Assembly (NCBI GenBank): GCA_963757565.1
Contig: CAVWSB010000011.1
Coordinates: 2,294,001 to 2,358,000, forward strand
Length of the DNA: 64,000 bases
From: PALSA-894 sp963757565
GTDB taxonomy: Bacteria > Pseudomonadota > Alphaproteobacteria > Rhizobiales > Xanthobacteraceae
Direction: 5' to 3'
How positions within the stretch are numbered: position 1 is the stretch's first letter; the number at the start of each line of letters is the position of its first letter. The notes beneath the pieces are model-generated. The model was not told where the DNA came from. It searched no databases and saw only the letters and a program-made list of their open reading frames with translations. Below are positions 57,642-64,000 of the stretch, piece after piece. The position numbers and the translations under genes were made by a program.

Positions 57642-58463
57642 ATGGATAGCGTGTTCGGCGCGGAAGGATCCCTGATCGTACGCTTTGTCGTCGCGTTCGT
57701 GATCGTGCTCGCGCTGATCGGCCTGACGTTTTGGCTCATCCGCAGATTCGGCACGGCACGGGTCGGCGCCGCCGCACAGCGTGGACGCCAGCCGCGCCTG
57801 GCCGTGATCGACGCCGCGCAGGTCGATGGACGCCGTCGCCTCGTGCTGGTGCGGCGAGACCATGTCGAGCATTTGCTGTTGATCGGCGGACCGAGCGATT
57901 TCGTCGTCGAACAAAACATTGTTCGCGCCGTGCCGGTCAATTCACCGCGCGACGTGCCGGTTCCCCGTCCGCCCGAAGGCGCGCGTCCGCTCGCGGATGC
58001 GGCGCGCACACTCGACGACGACAATGGGTGGGCACAGCCCGAGCCGGTGCGGCCCTCAGCGCAGCGCCCCGAGCCGGTCGCGCGCAACCCGCGTCCCGAG
58101 ACGCTGGTACGCGCGCCCTTACCACCAAGCCTCACGCCGCGGACGTCGGAACTGCCGCCGTCGATCGCGCCGGTCGGTGAGCCGGCTGGCGCGCCCGATG
58201 CAGCGCTGGCCAGCATGGCGCAGCGGCTCGAAGCGGCGCTGCGCCGTCCGGGCGCACCCGAGCAGCGCAACATCAATGAGGCGCGGCCCGTGCCAAAGCC
58301 CGTGGCCGCTCCGGTCGAATTCAGCGGAGAGGAATCTCCACCGCCGATCGTGCCGGAGGAGCCGCAGGCCCGCACGGCCGATCCTGCCAAGTCGCGCTCG
58401 GTACTCGACAGCCTCGAAGAGGAAATGGCGAGCCTGCTCGGCCGCCCTCCCGAGAAAACGTAG
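57642..58463 (+). CDS. fliO: Flagellar biosynthetic protein FliO
   Basis: A 273-residue FliO-like protein: one N-terminal membrane helix (IVRFVVAFVIVLALIGLTFW), then the small FliO/MopB domain (RQPRLAVIDAAQVDGRRRLV, LVRRDHVEHLLLIGGPSDFV, VEQNIVRA), and a long Pro/Arg-rich tail of about 150 residues. FliO helps assemble FliP. The long tail is usual in Bradyrhizobiaceae. It is 74 bases before fliP. Confidence 0.88.
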   Translation: MDSVFGAEGSLIVRFVVAFVIVLALIGLTFWLIRRFGTARVGAAAQRGRQPRLAVIDAAQVDGRRRLVLVRRDHVEHLLLIGGPSDFVVEQNIVRAVPVNSPRDVPVPRPPEGARPLADAARTLDDDNGWAQPEPVRPSAQRPEPVARNPRPETLVRAPLPPSLTPRTSELPPSIAPVGEPAGAPDAALASMAQRLEAALRRPGAPEQRNINEARPVPKPVAAPVEFSGEESPPPIVPEEPQARTADPAKSRSVLDSLEEEMASLLGRPPEKT

Positions 58464-58537
58464 CCGCTGCGCGCTTTCGCGCGTACCGTTCCGCGCACCT
58501 GAGTCGCACTGCGGCTCGACAATTCGCGGGACTTCGC

Positions 58538-59293
58538 TTGATCTCACGACACTGGCTCGCATGGCGCTTCGCGCCCGCCGCAGCAATCGCGCTTACGGTT
58601 GTAGCAGGGTCAACCGCTGCCGTTGCTCAAGATATCAGCGTCACCTTCGGCCAAGGCGGCGGCCTCACCGAGCGCGTATTGCAGCTTGTCGCGCTGCTCA
58701 CCGTGCTGTCTCTGGCGCCATCGATCCTGGTGATGGTGACATCGTTCACCCGTATCGTGGTGGTGCTCTCGCTGCTGCGCACGGCGCTCGGGACCGCGAC
58801 CGCGCCCCCCAACGCAGTTCTGATTTCGCTCGCGATGTTTCTCACCGCCTTCGTGATGTGGCCGACCTTTCTCACGGCCTACGACGCCGGTGTAAAGCCG
58901 CTGATGGCCAACGAGATCACACCGGAGCAGGCGTTCGACCGCGCGGCTGATCCGTTTCGTGTCTTCATGATGAAGAACGTCCGCGACAAGGACCTGAAGC
59001 TGTTTCAGGACCTCTCCCGACAGCCCCTTCCGGACAAGCCGGAGGACATGTCGCTACGCGTGCTCGTCCCCTCGTTCATGATCTCGGAATTGAAGCGCGC
59101 CTTCGAAATCGGCTTTCTGCTGTTTCTGCCGTTCCTCATCATCGACCTCGTCGTCGCCTCGGTCCTGATGTCGATGGGCATGATGATGCTGCCGCCGGTC
59201 GTGGTGTCACTGCCGTTCAAACTCATCTTCTTCGTTCTGGTGGACGGCTGGCACCTGGTGGCCGGAAGCCTGGTGCAGAGCTACGGAACATAG
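58538..59293 (+). CDS. fliP: Flagellar biosynthesis protein FliP
   Basis: A 251-residue FliP, core of the export gate. Signal peptide at the N-terminus (ending AAVAQ), then four membrane helices; FTRIVVVLSLLRTALGTATA, PPNAVLISLAMFLTAFVMWP and FMISELKRAFEIGFLLFLPF are hallmark blocks. The start is TTG 58538; there is no better ATG in frame. It overlaps no other gene and ends 59 bases before the AMIN/TPR gene of the other strand. Confidence 0.95.
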   Translation: MISRHWLAWRFAPAAAIALTVVAGSTAAVAQDISVTFGQGGGLTERVLQLVALLTVLSLAPSILVMVTSFTRIVVVLSLLRTALGTATAPPNAVLISLAMFLTAFVMWPTFLTAYDAGVKPLMANEITPEQAFDRAADPFRVFMMKNVRDKDLKLFQDLSRQPLPDKPEDMSLRVLVPSFMISELKRAFEIGFLLFLPFLIIDLVVASVLMSMGMMMLPPVVVSLPFKLIFFVLVDGWHLVAGSLVQSYGT

Positions 59294-59352
59294 CGCGTTG
59301 CACGATACCGAAAGCCTGGCGACGCCTCTCCGGTCTGACAGCGCGGCGAAGG

Positions 59353-62300
59353 CTAGCTCGCTTGGCCGGTCGCGGCTGATGCGCCCGCACCGCTCGGCGC
59401 CGGCTTTGCCGGTGCGGTCGGCTGCGCCGCAGGGGCAGCGGGCGCGGCTGATGCAGGCGCCCCGGCTGCGTCTGGAAACCGCGCCTTGATGTCGCGCAGG
59501 AACACATCGAGCGTATCCGCGCTCCCGACCACCTTGGCGACGTCGCGAAACTCGGGCGCATTGGCGTTCGACGGCGCAGTCACAACCTCGAAGGCGCTCC
59601 GGTCCGGGCCCTCCGCCATCTTGGGTGCGTACTTGGTGCGAAGACGATCAAGGCCGATCGCATCCTCGGCGAGCGCATAGCCAACTGCGGCACGCAATAT
59701 GTCCGCACGCTCCTGCTCGGTAAGCGCATTGAAAGTGCTCCACCGCTCGCCGTAGATTTTTTCGATCTGCTCTGCGGCATCGCGCCAGCGTCGCGCCTTC
59801 CACAAAACGTCGGCGCGCAAACGGTCGACCTCTTGTCCTTGCATCCCGGCAATCACTTCGAGCGCCAGTTCCGGCCGCCCCACGTCGGATTGCGCGCGCG
59901 CCTCGAGCAGCAAGCGCTGGTTACGCATTTCGTTCGGGAGATCCGCACTGCGGCTCGACCGCAGGGCCTGGATCGCGCGGTCGGGCTTGCGCGCCATCAG
60001 GTAGATCACAGCAAGACGCATTGCGACCTGCGCGCGCGCCGCGCCTTGCAGGCGATTGTCGACCTGATGCTGCAGCAGCTCGGCCGCCTGATCGAGCAGA
60101 TCGACCGAAACCAGCCGGTCGGCGAGCTTGCGGATCATCTCGTCGCCGCGCCGCCCGACCGGCGTCAGGTCGCGAAAATCATAAAACAGACTGAGCGCAT
60201 CGATCGGCGACATCGCGGCGCTCTTGCCGTCGAGGAACAGTCGCTCGAAAGCTCCCGCCGCCTCGTCCTGGATGTGACGCGTGATTTCCGATCGCGGGTA
60301 GACAACCAGCGCAGTGCGCATCACCTGGAAGGCATCGCGATAGTGATTGTCTTCCACGTAAAGCCGGCTGAGCAACTGTAGCGCTTCGGTTTCGGTTTCA
60401 TCTCCACGCCAGGAGGTGGTGAGACTTTCCAGAGCGGCCGTTGCTTCGTCCCGCTTCATGTCTCCGATGGACTGACGCAGCGCGATCTCGCGCAACTTGG
60501 CGCGCACTGCGACGGGGCGATCGGGCGCGTCCGACGCGGCACGATAGAGTGTCGACGCCTCTGCGAGACGACCGAGTCCCTCCATGAGACGGCCCTTGAG
60601 CACGGAGAGTTCGGCCTCGCGACGCGGTGCCGGCCCGAGCGTCTCGAATTCGTTCAATAGGCTTTGCGCTTGGCCAAAATCGTGCACCTCGACAGCTGCG
60701 CGGACCGCTTCGGTATAGGCAAAGCGCTGCAATTCTACCGGCAGGGTCGCGGTCGCGGTATCGAGCGAGCGCAGCCCCTCGCGCGCTTCCGCCCACTTCC
60801 CCTGCTGCACGAGCGCAAGCGCGCGCCACAGCGCGACGTCGCCTCGATTTGCCAGTGCCGCATTGGACAGATCCTTCATTGCGTCCGCGCCGCGCCCGAT
60901 CAGCACATTCGCGATCGCGTGCAACATTGGCGCAGAGCCTTCCGCTGCCGCCTGCTCGTCGGCCGCCGTAACATCGAGCACGCCCAGCGCTTCCGGGATC
61001 AAGTCGCGCGCAAGATAGAAGCGCGCAAGATTGAGCCGCGCTGAGGTACGCTGCGCCTCCGGCGCTGCCGCAGCCGCCGTGATGAGCTGGGTCTGGCGAT
61101 CCTGAAAGTCCGACTTCTCGATCGAACCCCCAACTTTGTGGATCGAGCACGAACAGGTCCGCAGCGCGCCTTGGACCGCCCTCCACGTTTTGAGACGGCG
61201 CCGGCGTACTGGCCCGCGCACTCGCACTTGACAGCACAAGCCCACCCGGCCGCGTGACCACAATCTTGTCGTTGCTCACCTCAGCGGTGATGTCGTCCGC
61301 TCGCGGCCTGATCACCACACCATGTGTGGACACCAGCGCATTGAACTCGACGAACTCCTGCGGCTTCAAGAACCCACGCGCCGGACCAAGCGCGGTCACG
61401 ACAAGGAGGGTGTCGCCGACTTCCTCGTCGGCAAGGCGATGGAGCTGCGCGGGTTTGTCGAACGGAATGGTCAGACTCGCGCGACCGCCGGTCTGCACGA
61501 AGCGCACCACGTTGAGCGGCTGCGTGGGCTCCAGCATCAGGTCACCGACCACCACGCTCCAGGTCAATCCATCGGCGCCGACGCTGGTGAGCTTCGGCTT
61601 GTCCAGCTTGAGCTGGATCACCTGGCCTTGACGCGAACGCGTGACCGACGCGTTGAGAATGCTGCGGCCGGATTGCGCCGTGATCTTGTTGATGTCGATG
61701 GGGGCCTGGCTGTCGAACACCAGCCAGATCGTGTCGGCGCGGCGGAACACGGCCGCCGGAGTCGGAACGGTGAACGGAAACGTCAGCCGCAACGCCTCTC
61801 CCTGACGACGCACATCGACGACGACCGGCGCTGCCGCCAAGGCGGGGTCTGGGGTATTTGACTCCTGCGCATCACGGGATGGGACCCGCGCAGGGGGGCC
61901 GGTGACTTGTGGAGGTGCCTCGGCGGGTTTGGACGCGACAACGTCCGGTTTGGACACGGTGGGTTTATCCGATGCGGGCTCGGGTGCCCTGCTGGTCTCG
62001 GCTGGCCCAGCTTCAGGCGACTTGGGCTCTGGTCCTTTGGGCTCTGGTCCTTTGGGTTCGGCCGTTTTGAGGTCGGGCTTCCTGGTCTCTGTCGCTCTGA
62101 CCTCGGGTGCGCTCACCTCTGGTATTTTTGCTGCTGATGCTTTTACTTCCGGTGCTTTGGCTTCCGCGATCTTGGCTTCCGGGGCTTTCGGCTCGGTCGT
62201 TTTGCCGGCAGTGATCTTTTGGGTTGCCGATTTGGTCTCGGGCGGCTTTGAATTGATGGGTCGTTGCGGGGGCGACGTTTCGGCGCGGGGCGCCGCTGGC

Positions 62301-63155
62301 TCGGGCTTTTCCGGAGCCCTCTCGCCGCGCGTGCCGATCGGAAGCACGTCGACGACGTAGTTATTGTCCTCGCGGAATGTGCGGACGTCCACCTTACCGA
62401 TAAAGTCGAAGCGCACCGTGACGCTTCCGGCTCCGGTCTGTGTGTCGATCGCGGAGATCGTCGGCGGCAAGGCGGCTTGCGCGTCGGCGAGATCGACCTT
62501 GATCGGGGCTTCGAACTTGAAGGTCATCTGATCGTCGGTGCGATCGGCCGAGACCGAGATCAACGCCGGCAGGGGAAAGGTGTAGCGTGCGAATGTCGGC
62601 TGCACTCCGACGCGCACGCGCACTGGCGGTAATGCCCGCTGCTGTGCGCCGAGCAGTTTTTGCCGCGCGTTCTTCTCCGCATCGCGAGCGCGCCGTGCGA
62701 GGTCCTCGACCACCTCCTGCGGCAGGCCGGGGGGCAACCCGCTCCAGCCTTCCGGCAAGAGATCGACGAACAGCTTTTCGCCGGCCGCCATCGTATTGAC
62801 AGTGACCTTGCGATTGAGCGCGAGGCGTACGCCCTGCCCGTCCGGATCGCGCCGCGCCGCGCCGACATAAGCCGCGGCGGCGAGCGGGATATTGTCGACC
62901 GCGATCTCCACCGGAGTTCTTGAACGCGACGATCAAGATGCCGTTGTTCAGCCGCACGTCCGCGTCTGTATCTTCCGAGAGCGTGAAAACAAACCGCGCA
63001 TAGCCACCGGCGGTCGATACCGCGACCTCACCCTTCACCGGCGCTGCGCCGGCAGGCGACGACAAGACCAGGAGCAAAGCGACGAGCGACAGCCGTTGCG
63101 GCAGGGCGACCAACACCGACATGCGCAGCGCAGCACGCCGCAACCGCGCGTTCAC
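59353..63155 (-). CDS. Large AMIN-like/TPR protein in the flagellar cluster (two frameshifts in this assembly)
   Basis: Undoing an extra base near 62908-62914 and one in the C5 run 61127-61131 gives about 1266 residues. Order: signal peptide (to about 38), AMIN-like beta domain near VSTAGGYARFVFTLSEDTDA, coiled segment (DLARRARDAEKNARQKLLGA), a linker of KxPExK-type repeats (about residues 265-360), a second AMIN-like region, then many TPR-like helices (ARLNLARFYLARDLIPEALG, RLAVIYLMARKPDRAIQALR). It is next to motE and has a CtrA box upstream. It probably acts in the periplasm with flagellar or motor parts; exact role unknown. Confidence 0.8.
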
Positions 63156-63243
63156 GCGGGCCTTGAGCGCGCTTCATCGTGATTGATCTGGCCGCCATCC
63201 CCGCCCGCTCAAACCATTGCGGCGAAAGCCTAGATTGGCGCGT

Positions 63244-63258
63244 TTAACGCTGGATTAA
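63244..63258. promoter_or_regulatory. CtrA box upstream of the AMIN/TPR gene
   Basis: TTAA-CGCTGGA-TTAA is an exact CtrA site, followed by C as in the strong consensus. It is 89 bases upstream of the AMIN/TPR start at 63155 and 46 bases after the motE stop. Regulation is inferred from the match. Confidence 0.8.
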
Positions 63259-63303
63259 CCGTCTGCGATAACCTCATCAGGATTTATCCCAGGGTGGCCG
63301 CTT

Positions 63304-64000
63304 TTAGGACTTGTTCGGCCGACCTTCGATCTTGGGAAGCTCGGCCGGCACCTGAGCCTTGTCGACTGCGCCGGACCGGTTCGCGATCTCGATTGTGAGG
63401 CGTTCGGCGACTTCCGGCGACATCAGCCCAAGAATGTCCGACATCCGCCGCGGATTCATCGCGTTCACCAGCTCAATCAGGACCCGCATGTTCAATCGGT
63501 CGAAGACCTTGGCGGCGTCCTTGGCCTTCATGTTTTCATACATGCTGACAAGGCTCTTGAACTTGCTCGCCTCTTCCTCGTCTTTCTTGCTGGAGACGCC
63601 GGTGATGCGCGCCTCCGTCTCTTTCAGCTCCTGCAGGCGTTGTTCGATGCGTTTTTCGGCCGCTTTCAGCAGGTTTTCGCGCACGTCCATCTCGCGCGCC
63701 TGTGTGTCCAGGTCCTGACGACGCTGTTGCAGGCTCTCAAGCACAGCGCGCTCGCCCGGCGAGAGGCCCGGCTTCACGATGTCGGCCGGCGGCGTCGTGG
63801 AGATATCAGGGGATGCGGCCTTCTCGCCGGCAGGTGCGCCGTGCCCGGATTTCTCCGGTGCGGGAGCCCCATGTCCGCCAGACTCCGCGGCCGGCGCAGC
63901 CGCCTCCTTTTTTGGCGCGACGGAGCCCGTGTATTCGGGCGGACCGTAAATGTCCTGCAGCCAGGATCGCGCGGGCGCGGCATTTCCAACAGGTGAGATA
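63304..64000 (-). CDS. motE: MotE family protein (partial, runs off right edge)
   Basis: The C-terminal part is a MotE/MgtE-N-type domain: coiled coil (RRQDLDTQAREMDVRENLLK, EKRIEQRLQELKETEARITG) then KAKDAAKVFDRLNMRVLIEL and MNPRRMSDILGLMSPEVAER. MotE is a periplasmic chaperone for the motor protein MotC in rhizobia. Upstream residues read GPPEYTGSVAPKKEAAAPAA and repeat GHGAPAPEK / GHGAPAGEK. The frame is open to base 64000, so the N-terminus and signal peptide are outside. Position before the AMIN/TPR gene fits a motility operon. Confidence 0.85.
   Translation of the reverse strand, partial: ISPVGNAAPARSWLQDIYGPPEYTGSVAPKKEAAAPAAESGGHGAPAPEKSGHGAPAGEKAASPDISTTPPADIVKPGLSPGERAVLESLQQRRQDLDTQAREMDVRENLLKAAEKRIEQRLQELKETEARITGVSSKKDEEEASKFKSLVSMYENMKAKDAAKVFDRLNMRVLIELVNAMNPRRMSDILGLMSPEVAERLTIEIANRSGAVDKAQVPAELPKIEGRPNKS

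Noticed and set aside
62040..62240. DNA tandem repeat array
   Set aside because: The repetition follows from KxPExK-type codons in the linker of the AMIN/TPR protein and is imperfect; better described as a low-complexity protein linker.

Overview
The window is high-GC chromosomal DNA from an alphaproteobacterium of the order Hyphomicrobiales, most like the Bradyrhizobiaceae/Xanthobacteraceae. The placement rests on gene order and family content: the purC-purS-purQ-purL-bolA run, the F1Fo-ATPase zeta subunit (DUF1476), cckA next to flhB-fliR-fliQ-fliE-flgC-flgB with fliO-fliP divergent, CtrA boxes (TTAA-N7-TTAA), a recA with an alphaproteobacterial LexA box (GTTC-N7-GTTC), and many small Bradyrhizobium-type orphan proteins (DUF3551, DUF1236, DUF6894-like). 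No rRNA, tRNA, CRISPR array or intact transposase was seen.

Layout. 0-6 kb: purine biosynthesis (bolA', purL, purQ, purS, purC) around a metallophosphoesterase. 6-14 kb: ATPase zeta subunit, a GDSL autotransporter, a TrmJ-DUF559 fusion, monomeric isocitrate dehydrogenase, a VOC protein, an L,D-transpeptidase, and a ferric-reductase-like/Tat-dioxygenase-like pair. 14.8-24 kb: dimeric icd, a K+ channel with a cyclic-nucleotide domain, small envelope proteins, alaS and recA. 24-29.5 kb: an accessory stretch of very small genes, with broken genes and probable insertion-sequence ends. Five of these small genes share a structured leader that pairs the Shine-Dalgarno sequence. 29.9-39 kb: a LysR regulator with a truncated copy, secreted proteins, hydrolases, a flavin monooxygenase, a diheme cytochrome c and a fumarase operon. 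39.1-40.7 kb: a lower-GC island with a TIR protein, an unknown partner and a HicAB module bounded by palindromic repeats. 41-51 kb: mostly envelope, secreted and redox proteins, plus one strongly structured non-coding segment (about 42.04-42.22 kb). 51.4-64 kb: cckA and the flagellar genes, ending in a large AMIN/TPR-type protein and motE, which runs off the right edge.

How the genes work together. The pur genes encode FGAM synthase (PurL/PurQ/PurS) and SAICAR synthetase. CckA is the kinase that feeds phosphate to CtrA, and two perfect CtrA boxes sit at flagellar promoters in the same 12 kb, so regulator and targets are neighbours. RecA carries its own SOS box.

Quality warning. At least nine genes (alaS, a Crp/Fnr regulator, fumarase, the TIR gene, its neighbour, a luciferase-like monooxygenase, the AMIN/TPR protein twice, two small ORFs) read correctly only if a one- or two-base indel is undone, often in a homopolymer or short repeat. 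Because alaS is essential, most of these are probably sequencing or assembly errors. I therefore annotate the long ones over their full span.
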